A stretch of 64,000 bases of DNA from Candidatus Zhuqueibacterota bacterium (lineage in GTDB: Bacteria; Zhuqueibacterota; Zhuqueibacteria; Residuimicrobiales; Krinioviventaceae), in assembly GCA_016928775.1 (NCBI GenBank), contig JAFGKD010000077.1:1-64000 (forward strand). Direction: 5' to 3'. This document shows positions 35,104 to 43,832 of this stretch, one piece after another. The notes under the pieces are model-generated. The model was given only the letters and a program-made list of their open reading frames with translations. It made no database searches and was not told the origin of the DNA. Numbering within the stretch: the first letter of the stretch is position 1; the number at the start of each line of letters is the position of its first letter. A program made the translations under genes and the position numbers.

Positions 35104-36424
35104 TCATTGTCGTTTGCGATGTGTGAAGAGCACGCGCTTTTTTCTCTTTTTGTCTTCTGATGTGCAGCATAAACTGCTGTTTGAGTTTTTTCGTATGTTC
35201 GTCGGCGATCAGAATAGCGACGATCATGGCCAACGCGCGCCAGTGATGTAGTTTGAGAATAACCAGGCGATAGTCTGGCGCGACGAGATAATAAATGAAA
35301 TTGGATAACATGCCCGCCAGCCCCCCCATGCCAATGTGATAGAGTGTTGGATCCTGGGATTTTCTTATTTTAAATCCGACAATAAAAACGCTCAAGTTGA
35401 GAAGCAAAAACAAGATGATGCCAGGAACACCTTGCTGCGCCATAATGAGGAGATAGACATTGTGGACAATGCGCGTCCCCTGGATTTCTTTGTCCGCGTG
35501 ATAGCGATAATTATTGAGAGCGATACCCGTAAGAGGATGTTGTCTGATAATTCGAACAGCGTCCTTTGCCAGTCCCATGCGACTGTGCTTTTTATTGCTT
35601 GCAATCGCTTCTCTGGAATCAGCCATACGCCCGGTGATGGTCTCCCCATATTTCAGCGTTGTAAAAGCAAGGCCGATGACAAATGCCACTAGGAGATAGT
35701 TAATTTGTCTGCGACTCAATTTTTTCATTAAAAAATCGAGGTAGAAAAAAAACATGAGCGCAACGGATAATGATAGCCATGCGCCGCGTGTATAGGTCGC
35801 TAACAATGCTCCCAGGGACATCACCGAGATGGCGGACCAGAGCCATTTGGGTTTAATTTTGGTGAACAATGCGAGCCGAATTGAAATCGGCGCCAACATG
35901 GCCAAATAGCAGCCAAAAGCGTTTGCTACGCCAATTGTTCCAGTAGCGCGCCATTCATTGGTTACGACGATGAAGGGTAATACAACAGGACCGATCTGCC
36001 ATTGCCAGACGCCGATCAGCGCCTCGAAACCAAGGCCGTAGATGAGGCCTCTGGTAAAATCGATGACATCCTTTTTGCTGTTTATGCGCTTCAGGATGAC
36101 AAAAAAAACAAGTATGGCGCGAGCTAAATGAACGTATCCGAAGCGAAAGTCAGCTTTTTCAACAGCGACAAACTCCCCGACGCCAGACCACAGCAAATAG
36201 AGTGCAGCCATTGCCAGCGCAAAACCGTGTATTCCTCGATGCTTTTGCGGCGTCCTTCGTCCGGATGTCAATATGAGCAGACCATACATAGCGAGATCAA
36301 CGGGCATAAGGACGTCCGCGCCGCGAGCGACACCATTGCTGAGCACACCCAGAACCACGGTAAAACCTTGCTCGATGCTGAGGAAAAAACCAAAAGAGAC
36401 AAGTAATATTTTTTTAAGGTTCAT
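35087..36424 (-). CDS. O-antigen ligase/polymerase (Wzy/WaaL-like) membrane protein
   Basis: A 445-residue protein with about 11-12 transmembrane helices and one larger periplasmic loop. The Wzy_C motifs are visible: the loop R-M-G-L-A-K-D-A-V-R-I-I-R-Q-H-P-L-T-G-I-A-L-N-N-Y and then V-H-N-V-Y-L-L-I-M-A-Q-Q-G-V-P-G, with the H-N residues conserved in ligases and polymerases. It acts on the periplasmic side, either joining repeat units or transferring the chain. A polymerase role is favoured because it sits in a Wzx locus, but sequence alone does not separate ligase from polymerase. Confidence 0.85.
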   Translation of the reverse strand: MNLKKILLVSFGFFLSIEQGFTVVLGVLSNGVARGADVLMPVDLAMYGLLILTSGRRTPQKHRGIHGFALAMAALYLLWSGVGEFVAVEKADFRFGYVHLARAILVFFVILKRINSKKDVIDFTRGLIYGLGFEALIGVWQWQIGPVVLPFIVVTNEWRATGTIGVANAFGCYLAMLAPISIRLALFTKIKPKWLWSAISVMSLGALLATYTRGAWLSLSVALMFFFYLDFLMKKLSRRQINYLLVAFVIGLAFTTLKYGETITGRMADSREAIASNKKHSRMGLAKDAVRIIRQHPLTGIALNNYRYHADKEIQGTRIVHNVYLLIMAQQGVPGIILFLLLNLSVFIVGFKIRKSQDPTLYHIGMGGLAGMLSNFIYYLVAPDYRLVILKLHHWRALAMIVAILIADEHTKKLKQQFMLHIRRQKEKKARALHTSQTTMNETVI

Positions 36425-37502
36425 GCAACGTCATCCGTGGTAGATCATAATTTTCTTCAATAGATCGGTCCAATAGTCTGGCCACTCGTTCAGCTTGTTT
36501 GGCGATAGAAAAGGATTTTACCGATTCTTTGGCATAAACACCCAGACGCCGACGTTCCTCCGGTGAATTCAACAGGTTGTCCAATTCGGTTCTCAATGCG
36601 AACATATTTTGCCTGGGCACAGTGATGACGTTTTCGCCATCCCGAATATAATCTTCCACCCCTCTGCTCCTGGTGATTATAATTGGCTTGCCAAAAGCCA
36701 TGGCATTGAGCAGAACAAGTTGTCCGGAGGATTCATCGGCTCGCTCCAGCGGAATCACCACAATGGTCGCACCGGCTAAAAGCCGACTAAAGCTTTCACC
36801 ATACACATCAAAATATGTTTCGACGTTTTCCGGCAACGCTAACTCTGAAACATTGAATCGCTGAGCTGCAATTTTAACTTTGAAATTCAATCCGGTCACC
36901 GCTTTGACAAGCGTGGCATAATCGCGATTGCTACGACCGCCACTAAAGATATAATGCTCATCCGAGGCCGGTCGATGGTTGGACAACTCGATGCCGAGCG
37001 GCAAAAAAGTGAATAACGTTGAGCCATTGCCATAACGTTTTTCAAACTGCTCGGCCTCGATTGTGGAATAGACGATGACTGTATCCACTCGTTTTAGTGC
37101 ATATCGGATAAAAGCCTCACGAAGATATTGATTCAACGATGCAGGGCGCTTTGGTATAATGAGCTGAGCGATCACAATCTTTGGTCTTTTAGCGTGAAAA
37201 AAACGACATAAAAATGCCACCACCAAACCCATGACAGCGTGCCAGGCATAAACGAGATCATAGTTTCTAATCTTTAAAAAAGCGCTATAGCCGGTGAGGA
37301 CATAGCTCCGCCACAGTGCGACTATCTTTTCCAGGGTTGAGTTGTAACCTTTTTTTGTATTGTCGAAAAAAATATCCGTATCGAAATAGTGTTCGAGCTG
37401 TTTTTTAAAAACCCAGTCTTCCGGAGGTGCCCAATCCATCAATACCAGTAATTTTTTCTTCAGAACATTCACGCTGTAACGCTCAACTTTAGATTCGATC
37501 AC
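36414..37502 (-). CDS. GT4-like glycosyltransferase
   Basis: A 362-residue GT-B protein. Its N-terminal domain is short on the usual glycine motif but has L-V-L-M-D-W-A-P-P-E-D-W and Y-A-W-H-A-V-M-G. The donor domain has Y-I-F-S-G-G-R-S-N-R-D-Y, G-Q-L-V-L-L-N-A-M-A-F-G-K-P-I-I-I-T and V-E-D-Y-I-R-D-G-E-N, matching the C-terminal half of GT4 enzymes. The first codon, GTG at 37502, is uncertain; another GTG ten codons later is possible. The 3' end overlaps the polymerase gene by 11 bases. Substrates are unknown. Confidence 0.8.
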   Translation of the reverse strand: MIESKVERYSVNVLKKKLLVLMDWAPPEDWVFKKQLEHYFDTDIFFDNTKKGYNSTLEKIVALWRSYVLTGYSAFLKIRNYDLVYAWHAVMGLVVAFLCRFFHAKRPKIVIAQLIIPKRPASLNQYLREAFIRYALKRVDTVIVYSTIEAEQFEKRYGNGSTLFTFLPLGIELSNHRPASDEHYIFSGGRSNRDYATLVKAVTGLNFKVKIAAQRFNVSELALPENVETYFDVYGESFSRLLAGATIVVIPLERADESSGQLVLLNAMAFGKPIIITRSRGVEDYIRDGENVITVPRQNMFALRTELDNLLNSPEERRRLGVYAKESVKSFSIAKQAERVARLLDRSIEENYDLPRMTLHEP

Positions 37503-37846
37503 TTTTATGAGCCTTTTTCAACAATCATACCAATACAGTAATCCACGATAAATGAAAATCCATGCCAGGAATAACAAACGGAGCCACTTTTCATGGATTG
37601 TTGTCCAAACCGAAGGTTCAGCAGGACTAAAAGCTTTTGAATATATTTTAATGAGAAACATAGAGTTACCAAAGGGGCATAAAAAGATATAAAAGGCTCT
37701 TGTGCGCTTTTGCAACTCTGAAAAAGGTGCTCAACAATCATCGCAATCTTGTGCGCCTGACGATTCTGGCACGTTATCTCATAATGAGAAGCATCTGTCT
37801 CAATATGGGATTTTTTTTAACCGGCGATCATATCAGGCAAAGACGT
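37503..37846 (-). other. Gap of 344 bases inside the polysaccharide cluster, possible gene remnant
   Basis: No gene is convincing here. An 11-base direct repeat, ATGATTGTTGA on the minus strand, occurs at 37741-37731 and 37529-37519. A minus-strand frame at 37518-37715 reads like a membrane-protein tail (W-L-R-L-L-F-L-A-W-I-F-I-Y-R-G-L-L-Y-W) but is closed by a stop just upstream. This is the largest gap in the locus and separates its two halves, so a decayed gene or small element is plausible. Confidence 0.3.
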
Positions 37847-39565
37847 TCAAAACTTTTCTTTGAAAAAATGGAAAAGATATTCGACACCAATCGCCGCACC
37901 GACAATGAGAAAACCATCAACAGGGATACGATAGCGAAGCTCGGTAAAAAATATTGAATAGAACAGGGAAATCGTCATAATGGGAATCAACAGAATGAGG
38001 AGTGATTTCCATTGATTTCTGAGCACATACAAACCGATGAGAAAAAAAATGAGCACCGGTGTAAAAAATAGCAACGACATAATCGTCATGTCAGAGCTGA
38101 CATTGTCGGAGGTTGTCACACGTTTAATAGTCGGTGACCAAAAATTGATAAACTCGGGTAAAACGTGCCGGGTGAAAAATCGCACCGGATATTTTTTCAC
38201 CAATTGTTTCAAGCTTGTAGGATTCTCTTTTGCATACAAATCAATTGTTTCGACCGAGCGTGCAGGACGACCATTTTCGACTTTCCACATGTCCGCCTGC
38301 ATCCAGGGGTGAAGCCAGATCATATAGCCGTTTGCTTCAAGACCAAAAGAGTCGAGATCAAATAAAATGGCTAAACGGCTGACATCATGCGGATCGATGC
38401 TAGAGGGATAAAACATGGAAAAAGTGTTGGCCGAAACCGCTGACGCGTAAATAGCGGCATATTGCCAGCCTTCCGCCGTTTCACCCAGCTCGATAGCCCC
38501 TTGACGAACAGTCAGGTTGGATGAATGTTTCACTGTGCTGGCAAACCTGGAATCCAATACGATTTCTGCTCCATTCCCAACTTGAAGGCGCTCAACAGAC
38601 ATACTTGCGCCGCCTTTGAAGATGAGTCCATAATAAGAATTTTGCGGGCGCTGAAAAGATTCGCACACTTGCAGCTTGGCAATCAATGTCCCGTCCAAAA
38701 AGCATTCAAAAACTGGTTCGGCAAGAGAATCAATGACATTGACGTGAAAAATCCGCCCCGGAAATGAGGTCATTTTTTTGCTTTCTTCTATGCGCAACTC
38801 AAGATCAACATAGGAAAACACGCGTGTTTCCGCCAGACAAGCGCGCCCGGGAGAGAAGACATGAAAGACAGTCCAGTTTCGTACTGTCCAGGGCGTAAGC
38901 ACCAGGGCAATCAAACAGGCAAAGAGTGCAATATGGCCAATTTTTTCCCGCCGGCCCAGATCAGCAAACACCATAATCCAGACCGCCAAAAGAATGGTGC
39001 TCGGCAAAGCAACCGGACGCGCGGCTATAGCAATGCCCAGCGAAAGCGCCGCAATGAGCAGCCAGAGGATAGAAGATGACTGGCTGTATTTAAGAAAGCT
39101 GTAAAATGCAAAGGTGAGAAGCAGGGCGAACAATTGTGTGACATACAGCAATCCGGAGATATAGATAAAAAAAGGATATATCGCGCCCAAAACAAGCGCC
39201 AAAATCGCGGCTCCTGGCCGTAAAAGTCTGACCATGTTGTACAAAATCAACAACTGCAGAACGGATAAAATCAGTTGCACCAGCCGGACAGCTAAGAAAC
39301 TGTGGCCAAAAACAGCATAAATGCCGGCCAAGAAAACAGGGTAAACCGGCTCGAGACAGTAATGTTCATATTCGTCATAATAGTGCAAGCTGCTGCCGAA
39401 CGTGCCGCTCTCAAGCAAGGCGCGCGCCGCTTGATCATAATGCGCTGTATCAAAATAGTACCAGCGATCTTCGAGCGTCAAAATATAAAACAAGCGTAGA
39501 AGAATCGCGATACAAAGCAAAAGAAGGAGACGCTTCTTTTGCACAAATAAAACTAAAGCCTTCAT
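37847..39565 (-). CDS. GT39-type (GT-C) glycosyltransferase with a large extracytoplasmic insertion
   Basis: A 572-residue membrane protein. The first ~245 residues form about seven helices with the GT39 first-loop acid (Y-Y-F-D-T-A-H-Y-D-Q-A-A-R) and a P-V-Y-P-V-F-L-A-G motif. Residues ~250-460 are soluble, and the C-terminal ~100 residues return to the membrane with R-Y-R-I-P. Such enzymes use polyprenyl-phosphate sugars and act in the periplasm. The insertion is unusual: its second half resembles the N-terminal D-D-F-E-R domains of the giant surface protein (matching N-G-Y-M-I-W-L, D-M-W-K-V-E-N-G-R-P and W-Q-Y-A-A-I-Y). It may bind the acceptor glycan. Confidence 0.78.
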   Translation of the reverse strand: MKALVLFVQKKRLLLLLCIAILLRLFYILTLEDRWYYFDTAHYDQAARALLESGTFGSSLHYYDEYEHYCLEPVYPVFLAGIYAVFGHSFLAVRLVQLILSVLQLLILYNMVRLLRPGAAILALVLGAIYPFFIYISGLLYVTQLFALLLTFAFYSFLKYSQSSSILWLLIAALSLGIAIAARPVALPSTILLAVWIMVFADLGRREKIGHIALFACLIALVLTPWTVRNWTVFHVFSPGRACLAETRVFSYVDLELRIEESKKMTSFPGRIFHVNVIDSLAEPVFECFLDGTLIAKLQVCESFQRPQNSYYGLIFKGGASMSVERLQVGNGAEIVLDSRFASTVKHSSNLTVRQGAIELGETAEGWQYAAIYASAVSANTFSMFYPSSIDPHDVSRLAILFDLDSFGLEANGYMIWLHPWMQADMWKVENGRPARSVETIDLYAKENPTSLKQLVKKYPVRFFTRHVLPEFINFWSPTIKRVTTSDNVSSDMTIMSLLFFTPVLIFFLIGLYVLRNQWKSLLILLIPIMTISLFYSIFFTELRYRIPVDGFLIVGAAIGVEYLFHFFKEKF

Positions 39566-39576
39566 ACACGAACCAG

Positions 39577-41253
39577 TTACAATGTGTATAGTCCAGTTAA
39601 TTCTGCTCGGTTTGTCGTGTTGTCGTCTGGTCTGGCAATATAATAGATAGTGATCGTTGGCTGAATTTTGGGATGTGCACTTTTAAAGGTGACCAATTTC
39701 TCGCTATTGCGCTCCAGCCAGTCAAAAAAGTCGATTCGATCTTTGGCTATCTCGGGGTACTTTTTTTGGGTAAATTTCCAGGTAAAAGTTTGCCGGGTAA
39801 AATCATCTGCGACATAGTACAGACTGCCATTGGAATTCATAAATTCCATAAATTCCTGTCGTTTGTTTAGTGTCTTGGACATCCATTCAGTTTCATACAA
39901 GGTAAAGTTGTGCTCTTTTTGTAAAAAGAGCAAAGGCGGAAAAGACTCTATGGCCACCGCGCTGTCAGGTGGCAAGTTCTGTTGAATCCAGGTTGTTGCT
40001 GTTGTGCGCGGATCGTCATGCAAAAGTGCACGCTGATAGGAAATTGCCACAGAGAATTGTGCGACCGAAAAGAAAAGAACCGGAATCAGTAGTGCAGCAG
40101 TGCGTGTGCTACGGTGTTTGAGTTTCTCTGTGATTTCCACGATCAAAATGGCCATGGCTAACAGAATAAGCGGAATAATCGGCAAAATATGGCGCATGGC
40201 TTTAATGGACATTTTTTCAAAAAGAATATACATTGGGATAGCGCACGCTAACAGGAACAGGTCTTCGCGGCGGTGTTTCAACATGAGATAGAGGATGGCC
40301 AAAGCTGCCAACAGGGTCAGGAAAACCCCAAATGTCTCCGGAATGGAATTGGGATAAAAAACGCCAAAGCCGTCGGCTTGATCACCCGTCCAATAGGACA
40401 AAAAACCGCCGCCGCTGCCGATCTTGCCAATTCGTTCAAATCGGCTGGTGCCGACAATTCCCCCCCAGGTCTCCCGAAAGTCGAGCCAGATGAGAGGGCA
40501 ACCGATCAAAAACGCTCCGATGCCGGCGCCGGCAGCACCCCAGAGTTTACGATCGAAAAGGTGTTTTATCCATGACCTCGCAGGGTATCGCCCAGAATGG
40601 GCAAACAGGATCGGAATGGCAAGGGTAAACATGCTAAACTTGGTCGCCAGGGCAAAAGCAGCAAAGATGGCGGCGTAAATATAATGAATTAATCGTCCCT
40701 CCTGCAAAATTCGCGCGCAAAAATAGATAGAGACCAGTCCGAGAAAAGTTGCCGGAACGTCAACAGTGCCAAAGTGAGAATTGCGCACGTGCAAAAAATT
40801 GACTGCCAGAAGCAGTGCGGCAAAAACGCCGATTCGCCGCGTATAGAGTCGAGAGGCGATTTTGTAAACAAGTAAAACGGACAAGGCGCCCAAAATAGCC
40901 ACGAGTGAACGACTGATCAAATAGAATTGAAAAGGTTCTGTATCGTAGGCGATGCGTACAGCATCAAGTGATTCAAAATGGCCTGACAACAATCCCAGAC
41001 CGATATATCCTCCCATCGCGCCGGCTAACATATAGGTGTAAAAAGGAGGATAGACATTGATGGCAAAATAGGCATCTTTGTCCATAAACCTGCTGGCTAA
41101 CAATCTGCCGGCTTGCGTCACCAGCTTTGTTTCATCGGGATGATAATTATAGGGCTTGCCAAAATCGATGCCATAAAATCGCAGCAAAAGAGCGATCGAA
41201 AAAATAATCCACAACCAGGCGACGGCTTGATGATTCCTGTTTTCATGTATCAT
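39577..41253 (-). CDS. GT39-type (GT-C) glycosyltransferase
   Basis: A 558-residue integral membrane protein with about 12 helices and a soluble C-terminal tail of ~140 residues. The first periplasmic loop has Y-N-Y-H-P-D-E-T-K-L-V, the catalytic D-E of PMT/ArnT-type enzymes, then Y-P-P-F-Y-T-Y. It also has V-N-F-L-H-V-R-N-S-H-F-G-T-V-D-V, another family signature. It would transfer a sugar from undecaprenyl phosphate in the periplasm. It follows the DUF1972 glycosyltransferase by only three bases and precedes another GT39 gene by 11, so all three are cotranscribed. Confidence 0.85.
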   Translation of the reverse strand: MIHENRNHQAVAWLWIIFSIALLLRFYGIDFGKPYNYHPDETKLVTQAGRLLASRFMDKDAYFAINVYPPFYTYMLAGAMGGYIGLGLLSGHFESLDAVRIAYDTEPFQFYLISRSLVAILGALSVLLVYKIASRLYTRRIGVFAALLLAVNFLHVRNSHFGTVDVPATFLGLVSIYFCARILQEGRLIHYIYAAIFAAFALATKFSMFTLAIPILFAHSGRYPARSWIKHLFDRKLWGAAGAGIGAFLIGCPLIWLDFRETWGGIVGTSRFERIGKIGSGGGFLSYWTGDQADGFGVFYPNSIPETFGVFLTLLAALAILYLMLKHRREDLFLLACAIPMYILFEKMSIKAMRHILPIIPLILLAMAILIVEITEKLKHRSTRTAALLIPVLFFSVAQFSVAISYQRALLHDDPRTTATTWIQQNLPPDSAVAIESFPPLLFLQKEHNFTLYETEWMSKTLNKRQEFMEFMNSNGSLYYVADDFTRQTFTWKFTQKKYPEIAKDRIDFFDWLERNSEKLVTFKSAHPKIQPTITIYYIARPDDNTTNRAELTGLYTL

Positions 41254-41256
41254 AAA

Positions 41257-42354
41257 CTAAACTTTTGTCATTTTTTTAAAGAGTTCTTCATACTGTTCCG
41301 TAATGCGCTGCCAACAATATTTGCTGCGCACGTGTTTTAGTACCATGGCTCGCCGTTCCTGCACAACGTGCGGATTATCGAGCAAATATTGCATTTTTTC
41401 GGTTAAATCAACATCATCGTTCCTGGAGAAATAGAGACCCGTGTCACCCAGGACTTCATGATGTTCAGGCACATCATTGGCCAAAACACAATTACCATAC
41501 CCCATACCTTCAACGAGGGCGGGATGCGTCCCTCCCACCTCGGTTGCCTGAATATAAAAATAGGCATTGCTTTGCAGCTCTTTGTAGCCATGCCCAAACA
41601 CATAACCGGTAAAAAGAATGCGTGGATCTTTTGTCTTTTTGAGATTGGCGATATAGTTTGTACTATAGGGGGCATCGCCAACCATCACCAGCTTTTTATC
41701 TGTCTTGACGCGTTCAAACGCTCTCACCACACGATGCGCGTTATTCTCCGGTTCCATACGGCTGACATAAAGGACATAGTCGTCCGGATTCAGGTTAAAT
41801 TTATGCAAAATATCTTTTGTCGTTGCTTTTTCCTCGGGCGCCCCGTAGGGGATAAATGTCGATTGCTTTTTAAATTTATTATGATAGTATCTTTGCACAT
41901 CCAGCGCATCGGTGACAATCGCATTGGGTATAACAGTTGCCAAAAATTCCGACACTTTGTAAAAGGTTTTGCCAGCCCAATTCCATTTCTGCCGTTTCCA
42001 TTCCAGGCCATCAACGTTGAGAACAACCGGTTTGCGCGTGAGTCGCGGAATGAGGGTAAAAAGAGCATTGGCGCTATTGCACACAAAGACGACATCGTAG
42101 TTTATAAAAAAGCTGTTCAACATACAAACAAAAGTATGCGCGACGGTGTCGAGATACTTGTGACTGATCGTCGGCAGGATTTTAATCCGCACACCTTTGT
42201 AATATTCTTCCGGATAGTCAATGATATTGGATCGACCATATACAGTCACATCGTGACCCAATGACACTAATCGCGTTGCCAGGTTTTCAGCAAACGTCTC
42301 AAAACCGCCATAATTCGCCGGAATTCCACGTATGCCCATAATCGCTATTTTCAT
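41257..42354 (-). CDS. GT4 glycosyltransferase with DUF1972 (rhamnosyltransferase-like)
   Basis: A 365-residue GT-B protein. The first ~180 residues carry the DUF1972 signature, M-G-I-R-G-I-P-A-N-Y-G-G-F-E-T-F-A-E, found in rhamnosyl- and related transferases of capsule and EPS loci. The donor domain has Y-V-S-R-M-E-P-E-N-N-A-H and a G-G-T-H-P-A-L-V-E-G-M-G-Y-G-N-C-V-L-A region with the GT4 glutamate. A first-sugar or beta-1,4-rhamnosyl role is known for some relatives, but the acceptor here is unknown. The ATG shares ATGA with the flippase stop. Confidence 0.88.
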   Translation of the reverse strand: MKIAIMGIRGIPANYGGFETFAENLATRLVSLGHDVTVYGRSNIIDYPEEYYKGVRIKILPTISHKYLDTVAHTFVCMLNSFFINYDVVFVCNSANALFTLIPRLTRKPVVLNVDGLEWKRQKWNWAGKTFYKVSEFLATVIPNAIVTDALDVQRYYHNKFKKQSTFIPYGAPEEKATTKDILHKFNLNPDDYVLYVSRMEPENNAHRVVRAFERVKTDKKLVMVGDAPYSTNYIANLKKTKDPRILFTGYVFGHGYKELQSNAYFYIQATEVGGTHPALVEGMGYGNCVLANDVPEHHEVLGDTGLYFSRNDDVDLTEKMQYLLDNPHVVQERRAMVLKHVRSKYCWQRITEQYEELFKKMTKV

Positions 42355-43832
42355 TCGGATACAGCTACCTTTGCTTTTGCATAACCTTTATTTCGCAGAA
42401 ACATCCCGTAAAGTTCGAGCAGAACAGTGCGGTCAATCTTCCATAACACGAACAGATAAGCAGCGGCTGCAGCACCAATTCCGGCTAATAATACAACCAG
42501 ATCGGGGAGAGTGAAGACAACTTTCAAAACGTATCGTGCCGCAATCCCGACAACAACCATCACGCTCCCGGCCAGGAGACTTGTGTGCAAGGCATAATAA
42601 AATTCATGCGCCGTAACGCCGATTTGCTTGTTGGTGATCTGCTGGATAATCGGGAATGTCAGGACATAAAGTGCTGTAAAACCTGAGGCCACGCCGACCA
42701 GGCCGTAATGCGTGCCGACATACACAACCGCTGTTAAAGGTACAAGATATATTAAATTCCATTTCAGCTCAATATCCGGTCGGCCAACGGCCATGAGCAC
42801 CGAGCTTTTGATCGTGCCGACGGATTTGAGCATCGCCATGGGCGTCAAAATAATGAGCGGCCAGGTCATGTCCAGCCATTTTTCGCCGGGAACAACGAAA
42901 ATAAACTCACGTGGGAAAACAGCCAATCCGGCCAGGATTGGAAACGTTATCAGCGAAATAAATTTGATCGCCTTGAGATAGCCCGCTTTGAATTTTTCCA
43001 TATCATGCTGCAAGGACGAAAAGGCCGGAAAAACCACTTTGGCCACGATACTTGATAAACGTGTCACCGGCAGCTTGACAACCCACAGGGCCAAACTATA
43101 AACACCTAACGACACACTCCCCAACATTCGACCGACGATTGCGACATCAACATTGGTGATGAGATAAATCGCGCCATCATTGGCCAGCACATTGCCGCTA
43201 AATCCGATAAACTCTTTCAGCTCGGCAATAGAAAAATGGACATGTGGACGCCATTTACAGATTATCCACAAGACAAGGATAGTAATGAGATCGCGCGCCA
43301 AAGCATTGGCGACCAGGCTCCAGACGCCACATCCAAACAATGCCATCAAAATAGCCAGGAGACCACTACAGAGTGTCGCCGACATCTCGACAAGCGCCAA
43401 CTTTTTAAACGCCATCTCGCGCGTGAGCAGGGACTTTTGCACAATGCCAAAACCGCCGATGACAAATCCCAGCGCGATAATCGCCGCCACCGGCTGAACA
43501 ATGTCTTTGCGAAAATACAGCGCCAAGGGGAATGACAGGCCAAAGGATAAAAGATAGAGAATAGCGCCAAAAATCACACTGGCCCAAAACATGGTGGAGA
43601 GATGCGATTGCGACAATTCTTTTTTCTGAATGATGGACATACCCAGGCCCTTGTCATTTACCATCGCAATTGCCACAGTGATGAGTGCCGCCATTGCGAC
43701 AATCCCAAAATCATCTTTGGACAGCAGTCGGGCTAAAATCGCCATGACAATGAACAGCACAAATTGCATGCTCATCTTTGCCATGCCGGTCCACACCACA
43801 CCGGAGATTGTTTTACGCCTGAGAGAGCTCAT
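42351..43832 (-). CDS. Second Wzx-type flippase (WzxC-like)
   Basis: A 493-residue polytopic protein with about 14 hydrophobic segments. It opens with a Tyr/Ser-free basic head, then G-V-V-W-T-G-M-A-K-M-S and R-L-L-S-K-D-D-F-G-I-V-A-M-A, typical of the colanic-acid WzxC branch; G-V-Y-S-L-A and R-F motifs follow. I start it at the ATG at 43832; the TTG one codon earlier is less likely. The stop of the preceding gene and this ATG share an A (TGATG). Two flippases in one locus suggest either two lipid-linked products or one for repeat units and one for Und-P-sugars. Confidence 0.87.
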   Translation of the reverse strand: MSSLRRKTISGVVWTGMAKMSMQFVLFIVMAILARLLSKDDFGIVAMAALITVAIAMVNDKGLGMSIIQKKELSQSHLSTMFWASVIFGAILYLLSFGLSFPLALYFRKDIVQPVAAIIALGFVIGGFGIVQKSLLTREMAFKKLALVEMSATLCSGLLAILMALFGCGVWSLVANALARDLITILVLWIICKWRPHVHFSIAELKEFIGFSGNVLANDGAIYLITNVDVAIVGRMLGSVSLGVYSLALWVVKLPVTRLSSIVAKVVFPAFSSLQHDMEKFKAGYLKAIKFISLITFPILAGLAVFPREFIFVVPGEKWLDMTWPLIILTPMAMLKSVGTIKSSVLMAVGRPDIELKWNLIYLVPLTAVVYVGTHYGLVGVASGFTALYVLTFPIIQQITNKQIGVTAHEFYYALHTSLLAGSVMVVVGIAARYVLKVVFTLPDLVVLLAGIGAAAAAYLFVLWKIDRTVLLELYGMFLRNKGYAKAKVAVSE

